Source: an uncultured Oscillospiraceae bacterium (lineage in GTDB: Bacteria > Bacillota > Clostridia > Oscillospirales > Oscillospiraceae). Taken from it: a DNA stretch of 64,000 bases. Positions 32,739 through 44,650 of the stretch are shown here, piece by piece. The DNA lies in assembly GCA_934573935.1 (NCBI GenBank), contig CAKTMO010000001.1, forward strand, positions 62,001 to 126,000, in the 5' to 3' direction. A program made the position numbers and the translations under genes. Numbering within the stretch: position 1 is the first letter of the stretch; each line of letters starts with the position of its first letter. Under the pieces are notes generated by a model, which worked only from the letters and a program-made list of their open reading frames with translations, did not search any database and was not told where the DNA came from.

Positions 32739-33410
32739 ATGGGACTGCACGACGGGCATCGCGCCCGCAAAAAGGAGCTGTTCCGCCGGAACGGGCTGGA
32801 CGGCTTTGCCGACCATGAGGTGCTGGAGCTGCTGCTGTACTACGCCATCCCCCGACGGGACACCAACGAGATCGCCCACCGGCTGCTGGCAAAATTCGGC
32901 TCCCTGCAAAACGTGTTCCACGCCCCCGCGGAGGAGCTGGCAAAGGTGGACGGCGTGGGCGAGAGCGCGGCCCTGTACCTGACGCTGTTGCCGGAGGTCC
33001 ACAAGCGCGCCATGCGCTCCGTGGGAAAGGAGCGGGTGCTCAACAGCGTGGACAAGTGCGGCAGATTCTTTCTGGAGCTGCTGGCCCAGGAGCGGCAGGA
33101 GATCTTGTATCAGGCCTGTCTGGACGGCAAGGGCAAGCTGCTGAGCTGCAAGAAGCTGTCCCAGGGCAGCGCCGACTGCACGGCGCTGTCGGTGCGGCAG
33201 GTGGTAGAAAACGCCCTGCTGTCCGGTGCCAGCGCCGTGGTGCTGGCCCACAACCATCCCAGCGGCGTGGCCCTGCCGTCGGAAAGCGACCGCACCGTCA
33301 CCCTCTGGGTCCGCGACGCCCTGAAAACCATGGACATCCGCCTTTTGGATCACATCATCGTGGCGGACAACGATTTCGTCAGCATGAATCAGAGCGGGTT
33401 TTTACTTTGA
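32739..33410 (+). CDS. radC: RadC family JAMM-domain protein
   Basis: A 223-aa protein. The N-terminal helix-hairpin-helix part contains EVLELLLYYAIPRRDTNEIAHRLL and VDGVGESAALYL; the C-terminal Mov34/MPN domain carries the JAMM metal site AHNHPSG (His171, His173) with the downstream Asp in a SESD segment. Despite the name, a role in recombinational repair is doubtful; a metallo-nuclease or protease function is not settled. AAAGGGGG precedes the ATG and a promoter is present. Confidence 0.93.
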   Translation: MGLHDGHRARKKELFRRNGLDGFADHEVLELLLYYAIPRRDTNEIAHRLLAKFGSLQNVFHAPAEELAKVDGVGESAALYLTLLPEVHKRAMRSVGKERVLNSVDKCGRFFLELLAQERQEILYQACLDGKGKLLSCKKLSQGSADCTALSVRQVVENALLSGASAVVLAHNHPSGVALPSESDRTVTLWVRDALKTMDIRLLDHIIVADNDFVSMNQSGFLL

Positions 33411-33428
33411 TGTGCGTGCGCGGGCGCC

Positions 33429-33695
33429 GCACCAAAGGCTCCCCTTGTTGCAAGGGGAGCTGTCCGCCGTAAGGCTGACTGAGGGGATAAACCGTATTCG
33501 GTCAATCCCTCCGGCGCTTCGCGCCACAGTGCTCGTCGTCGGCCCCTACACACCGAATACCGATAGAATTTCGTAGGGGCGGTGTCTGCGCCGCGAACTC
33601 TGCAAGGCTTTTGGGCCGATGCCCACATCATCCCGCCGAACAACGCTTCGGCGTCTACCGTGCGGCGGCCTGAGGGCAGGCCGCCCTACGCACTC
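33429..33695. repeat. Mixed repeat block downstream of radC
   Basis: GCTCCCCTTGTTGCAAGGGGAGC with CCGTAAGG (33434-33490; two-hairpin family), then GTCGGCCCCTAC, GTAGGGGCGGTGTCTGCGCCG and GGCCTGAGGGCAGGCC-GCCCTACGCAC (to 33692). No gene is supported between 33411 and 33955. Confidence 0.7.
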
Positions 33696-33856
33696 ACGTT
33701 ATCAACGGTAGAACCGAAAGCGTTATTCGACGTAGGTATCAGCGGCAGCGGCGCTGGAGCAGAGACGATCCTTTTGACCAAACGAAAAAGAAAACCTTGC
33801 GTGAACGTGTGGTATGCAATCACAAGTTCGCACAGAATATAGCGCGCCCGGAAGTG

Positions 33857-33924
33857 AAGGAACCGGAGGTTCCTTCTGGCGCTTTTGCCTACTTTTGCCG
33901 CTATTGGCAAAAGTAGGTCGCGCC
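33857..33924 (+). other. Structured leader upstream of uvrB
   Basis: Perfect hairpin AAGGAACC-gga-GGTTCCTT (33857-33875) and a second stem CCTACTTTTGCC-gctatt-GGCAAAAGTAGG (33888-33917), itself enclosed by GGCGC/GCGCC. No T run follows either. They end 31 bp before the uvrB start. Could be a repeat, a stability element or an operator. Confidence 0.5.
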
Positions 33925-33955
33925 GGAGCGCGAAACACTCCAAAGGAGAACCCCT

Positions 33956-35920
33956 ATGCCTCAATTCAAAGTCCATTCCGAATATTCCCCCGCCGGCGAC
34001 CAGCCCCAGGCCATTGAAAAGCTGGCCCGGGGCGTGGATCTGGGTCTGCGGGAGCAGGTCCTCAAGGGCGTCACCGGCTCCGGCAAGACCTACACCATGG
34101 CCAAGGTCATCGAGCAGGTGCAGCGCCCCACGCTGGTGCTGGCCCACAACAAGACCCTGGCCGCCCAACTGTGCGAGGAATTTCGGGAATTCTTCCCCGA
34201 AAATGCCGTGGAGTATTTCGTCAGCTACTACGACTACTATCAGCCGGAGGCCTATATCCCCCATACCGACACCTATATCGAAAAAGACGCCTCCACCAAC
34301 GAGGAGATCGACCGTCTGCGCCTCAGCGCCACCTGCGCCCTGCTGGAGCGGCGGGATGTGATCGTGGTGTCCTCCGTCAGCTGTATCTACGGTCTGGGCG
34401 AGCCCGACGACTTCGCCCGCATGATGATCTCCCTGCGCACCGGCATGACCATGGATCGGGACGAGCTGCTACGCCGTCTGGTGGAGGACCGGTACGAGCG
34501 CAACGACGTGGCCTTCCAGCGCAACGTGTTCCGCGTCCGCGGCGACACGGTGGAGCTCTACCCCGCCTATTACAAGGATCGTGCCATCCGCGTGGAGTTC
34601 TTCGGCGACGAGATCGACCGCATCACCGAGTTCCACCCCGTCACCGGCGCGGCCATGAAGACCCTGAACCATGTGGCCATCTACCCCGCCAGCCACTACG
34701 TGACCCCCAAGGACAAGATGGACGCCGCCATGGTCCAGATCAAGAAAGAACTGGCGGAGCGCCTGCAGTACTTTGAGGAGAACAACCTGCTGGTGGAGGC
34801 CCAGCGCCTGCGCCAGCGGACGGAATACGACATGGAGATGATGACCGAGCTGGGCTACTGCTCCGGCATCGAGAACTACTCCCGCATCATCTCCCAGCGT
34901 CCCGCCGGTTCGCCCCCCATGACGCTGCTGGACTTCTTCCCCGACGACTTTCTTCTGTTCGTGGACGAGAGCCACGTGACGCTGTCCCAGGTGCGGGCCA
35001 TGTACAATGGCGACCGCGCCAGAAAAGAGAGTCTGGTGCGCTACGGCTTCCGCCTGCCCTGCGCCTTTGATAACCGCCCGCTGAAATTTGAGGAGTTTGA
35101 AGAGCGCTTCCATCAGGCCATCTACGTCTCCGCCACCCCCGGCGAGTACGAGCGGCAGCACGCCGACCAGGTGGTGGAGCAGGTGATCCGCCCCACGGGC
35201 CTGCTGGACCCCCGCATCGAGCTGCGCCCCGTGCTGGGCCAGATCGACGACCTGTCCGCCGAGATCCGCGCCCGGGCGGAGCGGAACGAGCGGGTACTGG
35301 TGACCACCCTCACCAAGCGGATGGCGGAGGACCTGACCGCCCACTTCCGCCAGAACGGCATCCGCGTGCGGTACATGCACTCCGACGTGGCGGCCCTGGA
35401 GCGGATGGAGATCATCCGCGACCTTCGGCTGGGCGAGTTCGACGTGCTGGTGGGCATCAACCTGCTGCGGGAGGGTCTGGATCTGCCGGAGGTATCGCTG
35501 GTGGCGATCCTGGACGCCGACAAAGAGGGCTTCCTCCGCAGCGAGACCAGCCTCATCCAGACCATCGGCCGCGCCGCGCGAAACGCCGAGGGCCTCGTGA
35601 TCCTCTACGCCGACACGGTGACGCCCTCCATGCGCGCCGCCATGGACGAGACGGAACGCCGCCGCAAGCTGCAGGACGATTTCAACAAGGCCCACGGCAT
35701 CACCCCCCGCACCATCCGCAAGAGCGTGCGGGAGATGGTGGAGATCAGCCACAGCGCCGAGGAGGCATCGAAGCTCTCCAAGAAGAAACTCAGCGACCGC
35801 GAGCGGGCCGAGACCATCGCCCGTCTGGAAAAGGAAATGAAGGCCGCCAGCAAGCTGCTGGAATTCGAATACGCCGCGGCGCTGCGCGACCAGATCATCG
35901 AATTGCGAAAAGAGAACTGA
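33956..35920 (+). CDS. uvrB: Excinuclease ABC subunit B
   Basis: UvrB (654 aa), the helicase-like damage verification subunit of nucleotide excision repair. Walker [11 protein letters not shown] is at residues 38-47, the beta-hairpin [12 protein letters not shown] follows, DESHVT is the Walker B/DEAD-like box, helicase motifs [16 protein letters not shown] and QTIGRAARN are intact, and the C-terminal UVR motif ([23 protein letters not shown]) for UvrC contact is present. CCAAAGGAG precedes the start. It is followed 2 bp later by the EamA transporter gene; uvrA lies 2.5 kb downstream, not adjacent as in many Firmicutes. No LexA-type box found. Confidence 0.98.
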   Translation: MPQFKVHSEYSPAGDQPQAIEKLARGVDLGLREQVLKGVTGSGKTYTMAKVIEQVQRPTLVLAHNKTLAAQLCEEFREFFPENAVEYFVSYYDYYQPEAYIPHTDTYIEKDASTNEEIDRLRLSATCALLERRDVIVVSSVSCIYGLGEPDDFARMMISLRTGMTMDRDELLRRLVEDRYERNDVAFQRNVFRVRGDTVELYPAYYKDRAIRVEFFGDEIDRITEFHPVTGAAMKTLNHVAIYPASHYVTPKDKMDAAMVQIKKELAERLQYFEENNLLVEAQRLRQRTEYDMEMMTELGYCSGIENYSRIISQRPAGSPPMTLLDFFPDDFLLFVDESHVTLSQVRAMYNGDRARKESLVRYGFRLPCAFDNRPLKFEEFEERFHQAIYVSATPGEYERQHADQVVEQVIRPTGLLDPRIELRPVLGQIDDLSAEIRARAERNERVLVTTLTKRMAEDLTAHFRQNGIRVRYMHSDVAALERMEIIRDLRLGEFDVLVGINLLREGLDLPEVSLVAILDADKEGFLRSETSLIQTIGRAARNAEGLVILYADTVTPSMRAAMDETERRRKLQDDFNKAHGITPRTIRKSVREMVEISHSAEEASKLSKKKLSDRERAETIARLEKEMKAASKLLEFEYAAALRDQIIELRKEN

Positions 35921-35922
35921 CC

Positions 35923-36831
35923 ATGAAAAAGTACCTCTCCTATATCTACGTGATCCTCAGCGCCGTGTGTTGGGGCTTCATCGGATTTTCCAACCGCCTG
36001 CTGACCGAGGCAGGCGTGACCCTGGGCAATCGGGTGTTCCTCCGCAACTTCGGCACCCTGCTGGTGCTGACGGTGGTGTTCGCCCTGTTCCACCGCCAGG
36101 TGTTCCGCATTAAGCTGAAGCACCTGCCCATCTTTCTGTGTTCCGGCCTCATCAGCATTCTGCTGCTGAGTCTGGTGTATTTCCAGTGCCAGACCATGTG
36201 CTCCCTGTCGGTGGCGGCGGTGCTGCTGTATCTGGCGCCCTCCTTCGTGGTGCTCATCAGTGCCGTGCTGTGGAAAACGCCCCTGACCCGCCGCAAGATC
36301 ATCGCCCTGGTGGTGTCCCTGCTGGGCTGTGTCATGGTCAGCGGCATGCTGGGCGGCGAGATGACCGCCTCCTGGACTGGCATCGCCCTGGGCGTGGCCT
36401 CCGGCATGTGCTACGCCAGCTACACCGTGTTCGCCCACTACGGTCTGGCCCATTACGAGAGCTATACCATGATCTACTGGACCTTCCTGGTGGCGGGTCT
36501 CGGCTCTGTGTTCTTTGCCGACTTCTCCGCCCTGCCCGCCGTGTTCCAGCAGTCCAAGGGCATCATCGGCACGCTGGGCGTGGTCATCGTGGCCACGGTG
36601 CTGCCCTATATCTTCTACACCCGCGGCCTTGAAGGCGTGGAAAGCGGCAAGGCCTCCATCATCACCAATATCGAGCCGGTGGTGGAGACCCTGGTGGGCA
36701 TCCTCGTGTTCCACGAGGCCCTGACCGTCTGGACGGTGCTGGGCGTGGGCTGTGTGTTCGGCTGTGTGATCCTGCTGGCAAAAGGAGACAAACCATGCAA
36801 AGAATCCAAATCCTCAACGGCTTCCACCTGA
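35923..36831 (+). CDS. EamA-family (DMT) transporter
   Basis: A 302-aa protein with ten hydrophobic segments and the two EamA repeats of the drug/metabolite transporter superfamily. The start codon comes 2 bp behind the uvrB stop with no strong Shine-Dalgarno, suggesting translational coupling. Its 3' end overlaps the next gene by 37 bp. The second repeat ends with GVESGKASIITNIEPVVETLVG, a region conserved among amino acid or metabolite exporters. Substrate unknown. Confidence 0.88.
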   Translation: MKKYLSYIYVILSAVCWGFIGFSNRLLTEAGVTLGNRVFLRNFGTLLVLTVVFALFHRQVFRIKLKHLPIFLCSGLISILLLSLVYFQCQTMCSLSVAAVLLYLAPSFVVLISAVLWKTPLTRRKIIALVVSLLGCVMVSGMLGGEMTASWTGIALGVASGMCYASYTVFAHYGLAHYESYTMIYWTFLVAGLGSVFFADFSALPAVFQQSKGIIGTLGVVIVATVLPYIFYTRGLEGVESGKASIITNIEPVVETLVGILVFHEALTVWTVLGVGCVFGCVILLAKGDKPCKESKSSTAST

Positions 36832-37499
36832 AGCTTATCGCCGCCTGCACCATGCTCATCGACCACGTGGGCTACGTCCTGTTTTCCGACGCCCTGTGGC
36901 TGCGGTGCATCGGGCGGATCGCCTTTCCCCTCTTCTGCTTTTTGATGGCCGAGGGCTGCGTATATACCCGCGACCGGAGGAAATACGCCCTGCGTCTGCT
37001 GGTCTTCGCCCTGCTGTCGGAGATCCCCTTCAACCTGATGAACACCGGTACGCCGTGGGATCTCTCCCACCAGAACGTGCTGTGGACGCTGCTGGCGGGA
37101 GCGCTGCTGTGCTGGCTGGTGGACTGGGCGCTGCAAAAACGCACCGCGCCGGGCCTTGTGCTGACAGGCGCGGTCATGGCTGCGGCCTTCTGTCTGCTGG
37201 AGCTGGCCAACACCGATTACGGCGGCTGGGGCACACTGCTGGTGGTCATGTTCTACGCCGTCCGCCGCGCCCCCAGCGGCACGGTCAGCAAAATGACGGC
37301 CCAGACCTTCGGCCTCGCCTTCTTCTCCATCGCCATCATGGGCGGCGTGTCCGTGGAGTTGTGGTCCCTGGCCGCCCTGATCCCCATCTGGCTCTATAAC
37401 GGTCAACGGGGCTTCTCTCCCAAAGCGGTGCAGTACGGCTTTTACGCCTTCTACCCCGCCCACATTCTCGTTTTATCCCTGATCGCCATGTACCGATAA
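36795..37499 (+). CDS. TraX family membrane protein
   Basis: A 234-aa polytopic protein. MLIDHVGYVL near residue 17, CIGRIAFPLFCFLMAEG and EIPFNLM are hallmarks of the TraX family (acyltransferase-like membrane proteins; F-plasmid TraX acetylates pilin). AAAGGAG (inside the EamA gene) precedes the ATG. Chromosomal TraX homologues are common in Clostridia with no conjugation genes nearby, so the name does not indicate a mobile element here. Substrate unknown. Confidence 0.85.
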   Translation: MQRIQILNGFHLKLIAACTMLIDHVGYVLFSDALWLRCIGRIAFPLFCFLMAEGCVYTRDRRKYALRLLVFALLSEIPFNLMNTGTPWDLSHQNVLWTLLAGALLCWLVDWALQKRTAPGLVLTGAVMAAAFCLLELANTDYGGWGTLLVVMFYAVRRAPSGTVSKMTAQTFGLAFFSIAIMGGVSVELWSLAALIPIWLYNGQRGFSPKAVQYGFYAFYPAHILVLSLIAMYR

Positions 37500-37527
37500 C
37501 ACATTTGTTGACAAGGAGGCTGTCCCT

Positions 37528-38010
37528 ATGGCAAAGAACAAAGAAGAAAAAACCAACGTCATGCGGACGCTGGAACAGAAAAAGATCCCCTATACCGCCT
37601 TTTCCTACGACCCCGACGGCCCCATTGACGGCGTGTCAGTGGCGGCGGAAACCGGTCTGGACGCCGCCGGCGTGTTCAAGACCCTGGTAACAAAGGGCGC
37701 CAGCGGGGCATACTATGTGTTCGACATCCCTGTGGCGGAAAATCTCGACCTGAAAAAAGCCGCCAAGGCGGTGGGTGAGAAATCCATCGCCATGCTGCCC
37801 CAGAAGGACCTGCTGCCCCTGACCGGCTACGTCCACGGCGGCTGCTCCCCCGTGGGCATGAAAAAGCAGTTCCCCACCGTGTTCCACGAGACGGCGAACG
37901 ATCTGGATCTGATCGCCGTCTCCGCCGGCAAGATTGGCCATCAGGTGCAGGTAAAACCCGCCGACCTGCTGACCCTCCTTCGGGCGAAAACAGCGGATGT
38001 GGTGGTGTAA
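37528..38010 (+). CDS. ybaK: YbaK/EbsC aminoacyl-tRNA deacylase
   Basis: A 160-aa member of the YbaK/ProX editing family; the closest pattern is Cys-tRNA(Pro) deacylase. Signature segments: VFKTLVTKG, YYVFDIPVAENLDLKKAAKAVG, MLPQKDLLPLTGYVHGGCSPVG with the catalytic-site GGxxPxG loop. It clears mischarged tRNA in trans. AAGGAGG precedes ATG. Last gene of the uvrB-eamA-traX-ybaK run; repeats follow. Confidence 0.92.
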   Translation: MAKNKEEKTNVMRTLEQKKIPYTAFSYDPDGPIDGVSVAAETGLDAAGVFKTLVTKGASGAYYVFDIPVAENLDLKKAAKAVGEKSIAMLPQKDLLPLTGYVHGGCSPVGMKKQFPTVFHETANDLDLIAVSAGKIGHQVQVKPADLLTLLRAKTADVVV

Positions 38011-38045
38011 TACCGGGGTTCGTGGACATTTTCCGGTGATCGATC

Positions 38046-38335
38046 CGTAGGGGGCGGCGTCCCCGACGCCCCGTGCGGTGGACGCACAGGGGACGGTAAA
38101 CGGTTGTAGGGGCGGACGACTCTGTCCGCCCCCAACGTAAGAAGGTGTCTTCAAAATCAAGATGGCTACTACGGCAGCATAGCTGCCGAGATCGGAGGCT
38201 AAAAACATGCCACCGGCATGTTTTCTTAACGCCCCGACGCCGGCCCCTACAACCGACCACAAGAACCACGGCGCGATACGCGGCGGGGTGCTATCGGTGG
38301 TATGCGCAGGGCGGGGTGCCCTCACCCCGCCGCAT
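38046..38335. repeat. Repeat block with inverted copy of ACATGCC element
   Basis: Holds GTAGGGGGCGGCGTCCCCGACGCCCC, GTAGGGGCGGACGACTCTGTCCGCCCC, GCCGGCCCCTAC and GGGCGGGGTGCCCTCACCCCGCC. At 38148-38230 lies the second copy, inverted, of the element at 12766-12840 (CCGAGATCGG side, then ACATGCCACCGGCATGT). No gene is supported in 38011-38427. Confidence 0.72.
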
Positions 38336-38362
38336 CGAAATACGAAACATTTTAATTCCCCA

Positions 38363-38391
38363 TTGACATTAAAAATTGATTTAATTAGACT
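38363..38391 (+). promoter_or_regulatory. Predicted SigA promoter of uvrA
   Basis: TTGACA, 17-bp AT-rich spacer, TAGACT, 37 bp before the uvrA start. Confidence 0.75.
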
Positions 38392-38427
38392 TATCTGCAA
38401 CAAAACGATGCAGAATCGAGGAATACC

Positions 38428-41256
<2,829 letters not shown>

Positions 41257-41303
41257 CACCTTTTCGCCCCGCCCCCGCATAGGATAGAGCGGGAGGGGTG
41301 GAC

Positions 41304-41612
41304 ATGGAGATATTACGGGAGGGCGCGGCCGCGTTCTTTCAGGCCGCGGGCATTGCCGCCGTCCTGTGGGTCCTGTTCGACTGGCTGCTGTATCCCAGAC
41401 GGCCGGTCCGCACGCCGGTCTATATACCGCTGTCCGGCGACGCGCAGGAGCTGGACCGCCTTCTGCGGCGGCTGGAAGGCCTGTATGTGACACTGGTGGA
41501 CGAGGGGCTCTCCCCCCGCGGCCTGCAGCGGGCACAGCGGGCCGTGGACCGGCGGCCCAACACAACACTGATGAAACGGGGTGAGGAACATGGGGGAACG
41601 GGTCACCATTGA
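41304..41612 (+). CDS. Hypothetical single-pass membrane protein, 102 aa
   Basis: Not recognised. One transmembrane segment (about residues 12-30, FQAAGIAAVLWVLFDWLLY) then an Arg-rich cytoplasmic part with LSGDAQELDRLLRRLEGLYVTLVDEGLSPRGLQRAQRAVDR. GGGAGGGG precedes this ATG; a GTG two codons earlier is an alternative. It overlaps the recD2 start by 23 bp, so it is expressed with recD2. Same-strand position between uvrA and recD2 suggests co-transcription, not function. Confidence 0.72.
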   Translation: MEILREGAAAFFQAAGIAAVLWVLFDWLLYPRRPVRTPVYIPLSGDAQELDRLLRRLEGLYVTLVDEGLSPRGLQRAQRAVDRRPNTTLMKRGEEHGGTGHH

Positions 41613-43806
41613 GGGCGCCGTGGACACCGTGGTGTTCCAGAACGAGGAAAACGGCTATACGGTGCTGCACCTGCTGACCGATCAGGGCGAGGTGGTGACG
41701 GTGGTGGGCTGCATCCCCTTTGCCGCCGCCGGCGAGAGCATGACCATCACCGGCGTGTGGGTCAACCACCCCACCTACGGCCCCCAGCTGACCGCCGAAC
41801 TGGTGGAGCGCCGCATGCCCCAGGACGAGGAGAGCATCGTGTGCTATCTGGCCTCCGGCGTGCTGAAGGGCGTGGGGCCCTCCACCGCCGCCCGCCTGGT
41901 GGACAGGTTCGGCGCCGACACCCTGCGCATCATCGAAGAGGAGCCGGAAAAGCTGACCGCCATCAAGGGCGTCACCTCCAAAAAGGCCATGGAGATCTCC
42001 GCCGCCCTCCGCAGCCTGACGGGCCTGCGGCGGGTGATGGAGTTCCTCAGCCGCTACGACCTGCCGGTAACGCTGGCCATGGGCCTTCTGCGGGCCTATG
42101 GCGACGAGACGCTGGAAAAGCTGAAGGACAACCCCTATCTGCTCACCGACGAACGCTGCGGCGTGGATTTCTCCGACGCCGACGAGATCGCCCTGTCCAT
42201 GGGCTTTGACGGGGATTCCCCCTGCCGCGTGGAGGCGGCGGTGCTGTACGAGCTGAACCACAACCTGTCCAACGGCCACGTGTTCCTGCCCCGTCCCAAG
42301 CTGATCGCCGCCACCATGGAGCTCATCGGCGTGACGGAGGAGACGGCGGAAAAGGCCCTGGACGACCTGTCGGAGCGCCATGCCGTGGTGTGCGGCCCCA
42401 TTGCCAACGTGCAGGGCTGCTACCTACGGCGGATGTACGAGGCGGAGGTCTATGTGGCCGGACGGCTGGCCGCCGCCTGCGCCGACACGTGGGACTGCGG
42501 CAGGAACGTAGATAAAATCATCGACGACATCGAAACGCGGCAGGGCATCGCCTACGCGCCGGAGCAGCGGCGGGCGGTGGCGCTGGCGGCGGAACGGGGC
42601 GTGCTGCTGCTGACCGGCGGCCCCGGCACCGGCAAGACCACCTCCGTGCGGGGCATCGTGACGCTGTTTGAACGGATGGGTCTGGACACGGTGCTGCTGG
42701 CCCCCACAGGCCGCGCCGCCCAGCGGATGAGCCAGCTGTGCGGCAAGGACGCCCAGACCATCCACCGCGCCCTGGGCATGAGCTGGAACGAGCTGACCGG
42801 CGAAGTCACCTTCCGCAAAAATGAAAAAGAACCCCTGGAGGCGGACGCCGTCATCGTGGACGAGATGAGCATGGTGGATCTGGAGCTGATGGCCTCGCTG
42901 CTGCGGGCCATGCGCCCGGGCTGCCGTCTGGTGATGGTGGGCGATCCCGACCAGCTGCCCTCCGTGGGCGCGGGCAACGTGCTGGGGGATCTCCTCCGCA
43001 GCGGCGTGATCCCCGCCGTGTCCCTGACGGTGGTGTTCCGCCAGGCCCAGCAAAGCGCCATCATCCGCAACGCCCACGCGGTGAACCACGGACAGCCGCC
43101 GGAGCTGAAAAACAACCAGAACGACTTTTTCTTCCTGTGCCGCCGCGCCCCCGACCGGCTGGTGCAGACGGTGGTGGAGCTGTGCCGCGACCGGCTGCCC
43201 GCCAATATGGGCATCCCCGCCGACCAGATCCAGGTGCTCTCCCCCACCCGCAAGGGCGTGTGCGGCACGGTGAATCTGAACCGCGCCCTGCAGGCGGCGC
43301 TGAACCCCCCCGCGGCGGACAAACGCCAGAAGCCCTGGGGCGACATGGTGTTCCGCGAGGGCGACCGCATCATGCAGACCCGCAACAACTACGACGTGGT
43401 GTGGGAAAAGGCCGACGGCACCGCGGGCACCGGCATTTTCAACGGCGACGTGGGCGTGATCCGCGAGATCGACCCCTCCGGCGAGCTGATCACCCTGCAA
43501 TTTGACGACCGCACCTGCGTCTACACCGCCGATCTGCTGAATCAGCTGGACATGGCCTACGCCATGACGGTACATAAGGCGCAGGGCAGCGAATACCGCG
43601 CCGTGGTGCTGGCGTCCACGGCGGTGGCGCCGGCGCTGATGGTGCGCGGCGTGCTGTACACCGCCATCACCCGCGCGCGGGAGCTGCTGATCCTGGTGGG
43701 CGACGACATCGTCCCCGGCCAGATGGCGGCCAACGACAAACAGCAGCGCCGCTACAGCGGCCTGCGCCGCAGACTGCGAGAGGAGGCAGAACATGGGCTT
43801 CAATGA
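41590..43806 (+). CDS. recD2: RecD2-type ATP-dependent helicase
   Basis: A 738-aa SF1B 5'-3' helicase of the RecD2 group (without RecBC). N-terminal OB-like and helix-hairpin-helix region (VLKGVGPSTAARLVDRFG, ITGVTSKKA-like repeats) precede Walker A LTGGPGTGKTTSV (near residue 342), VDEMSMVDLEL (Walker B), GDPDQLPSVGAGNVL and the C-terminal TVHKAQGSEY motif. The ATG at 41590 is preceded by GGGGTGAGG; a GTG three codons earlier lacks an RBS. It overlaps the comF gene by 14 bp. Confidence 0.95.
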   Translation: MGERVTIEGAVDTVVFQNEENGYTVLHLLTDQGEVVTVVGCIPFAAAGESMTITGVWVNHPTYGPQLTAELVERRMPQDEESIVCYLASGVLKGVGPSTAARLVDRFGADTLRIIEEEPEKLTAIKGVTSKKAMEISAALRSLTGLRRVMEFLSRYDLPVTLAMGLLRAYGDETLEKLKDNPYLLTDERCGVDFSDADEIALSMGFDGDSPCRVEAAVLYELNHNLSNGHVFLPRPKLIAATMELIGVTEETAEKALDDLSERHAVVCGPIANVQGCYLRRMYEAEVYVAGRLAAACADTWDCGRNVDKIIDDIETRQGIAYAPEQRRAVALAAERGVLLLTGGPGTGKTTSVRGIVTLFERMGLDTVLLAPTGRAAQRMSQLCGKDAQTIHRALGMSWNELTGEVTFRKNEKEPLEADAVIVDEMSMVDLELMASLLRAMRPGCRLVMVGDPDQLPSVGAGNVLGDLLRSGVIPAVSLTVVFRQAQQSAIIRNAHAVNHGQPPELKNNQNDFFFLCRRAPDRLVQTVVELCRDRLPANMGIPADQIQVLSPTRKGVCGTVNLNRALQAALNPPAADKRQKPWGDMVFREGDRIMQTRNNYDVVWEKADGTAGTGIFNGDVGVIREIDPSGELITLQFDDRTCVYTADLLNQLDMAYAMTVHKAQGSEYRAVVLASTAVAPALMVRGVLYTAITRARELLILVGDDIVPGQMAANDKQQRRYSGLRRRLREEAEHGLQ

Positions 43807-44455
43807 CGAACTGGGCAAGATCACCGACGGGATCCTGGACTTTTTCTTTCCCCGCAGATGTCCCTTCTGCGGGGCGGTGACGGGCAAGGACCTGCTGTGC
43901 GAAACATGCGCCGACACCCTGCCCCGCTGCGAGACCCTGCGCCACGGGGCGGACTTTGGCCGCTGCGCCGCGCCGCTGTACTATGAGGACGCCGTGCGTC
44001 AGGCGATCCTGGATTTCAAATTCAACGGAAAGCTGGGGGCCATGAACTGCTTCGGCCGCATGATGGCCCAGACGGCGGCGGAGGTCTACAGCGGCGAATT
44101 CGACGCCATCACCTGGGTGCCCGTCAGCAAAAAGCGGCTGAAAAAGCGCGGCTTCGACCAGGCGCGGTATCTGACCGCCAGCATGTGCGTGGACTGGCAC
44201 GTGGCGCCTATAGAGACGCTGCGGAAGATCCAGGACAACCCGCCCCAGTCCGGCATCGACGATCCGGCGGCGCGCCGCGCCAACGTGCTGGGCATGTACG
44301 AGGCCGTCCGGCCCGAACAGTTTGCCGGCAAGCACCTGCTGCTGGTGGACGACATCTGCACCACCGGCGCCACTCTCGGCGAATGTGCCCGCGTGCTGAA
44401 GGCCGCCGGCGCGGCGGAGGTCATGTGCCTGACCCTTGCCATGGTGCGGGAGTAA
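43793..44455 (+). CDS. comF: ComF family phosphoribosyltransferase-like protein
   Basis: A 220-aa ComF homologue. N-terminal zinc ribbon with Cys23, Cys26, Cys36 and Cys39 (CPFCG...CETC), then a type I phosphoribosyltransferase fold ending in the PRPP-binding LLLVDDICTTGATL loop. ComF takes part in DNA uptake for transformation and in related DNA processing in Firmicutes; the neighbouring recD2 fits DNA metabolism. Its start lies inside the recD2 end, AGAGGAGG-like purines upstream. Confidence 0.92.
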   Translation: MGFNDELGKITDGILDFFFPRRCPFCGAVTGKDLLCETCADTLPRCETLRHGADFGRCAAPLYYEDAVRQAILDFKFNGKLGAMNCFGRMMAQTAAEVYSGEFDAITWVPVSKKRLKKRGFDQARYLTASMCVDWHVAPIETLRKIQDNPPQSGIDDPAARRANVLGMYEAVRPEQFAGKHLLLVDDICTTGATLGECARVLKAAGAAEVMCLTLAMVRE

Positions 44456-44539
44456 AAACACCGGTTTCGGGGCATAATCGTAGGGCGGCATGGTCTCATG
44501 CCGTCCTTGCTGCGTCACGCTTTTAACAAATCTGTGAAC

Positions 44540-44562
44540 ATTTGCAAGTTTCTCTTGCAAAT
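44540..44562 (+). promoter_or_regulatory. Perfect inverted repeat over the mreB-family promoter
   Basis: ATTTGCAAG-tttct-CTTGCAAAT, 9-bp arms and a 5-bp centre; the right arm contains the -35 hexamer of the downstream promoter. This is the layout of a repressor operator. Confidence 0.55.
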
Positions 44563-44583
44563 CCGAAATGCTGCCAGTATAAT
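44555..44583 (+). promoter_or_regulatory. Predicted SigA promoter of the mreB-family gene
   Basis: TTGCAA, 17 bp, TATAAT, with a 60-nt leader to the start codon. Confidence 0.8.
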
Positions 44584-44650
44584 ACTTAATTAGGTAAAAT
44601 TCGGCTTTTGCCGCACAAATAACAAATGAAGAAATGATGAGGTGCAGCGT

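Noticed and set aside
33857..33875. GAAC...GTTC as a LexA/DinR operator before uvrB
   Set aside because: The centre gives GAAC-N5-GTTC, not the N4 spacing of Firmicute LexA boxes, and the sequence is better explained as a hairpin.
36795..37499. TraX gene as sign of a conjugative element
   Set aside because: No relaxase, coupling protein, integrase or attachment sites nearby; neighbours are housekeeping repair and tRNA-editing genes.
41581..41590. GTG start of recD2 at 41581
   Set aside because: No Shine-Dalgarno before it; the ATG at 41590 follows GGGGTGAGG.
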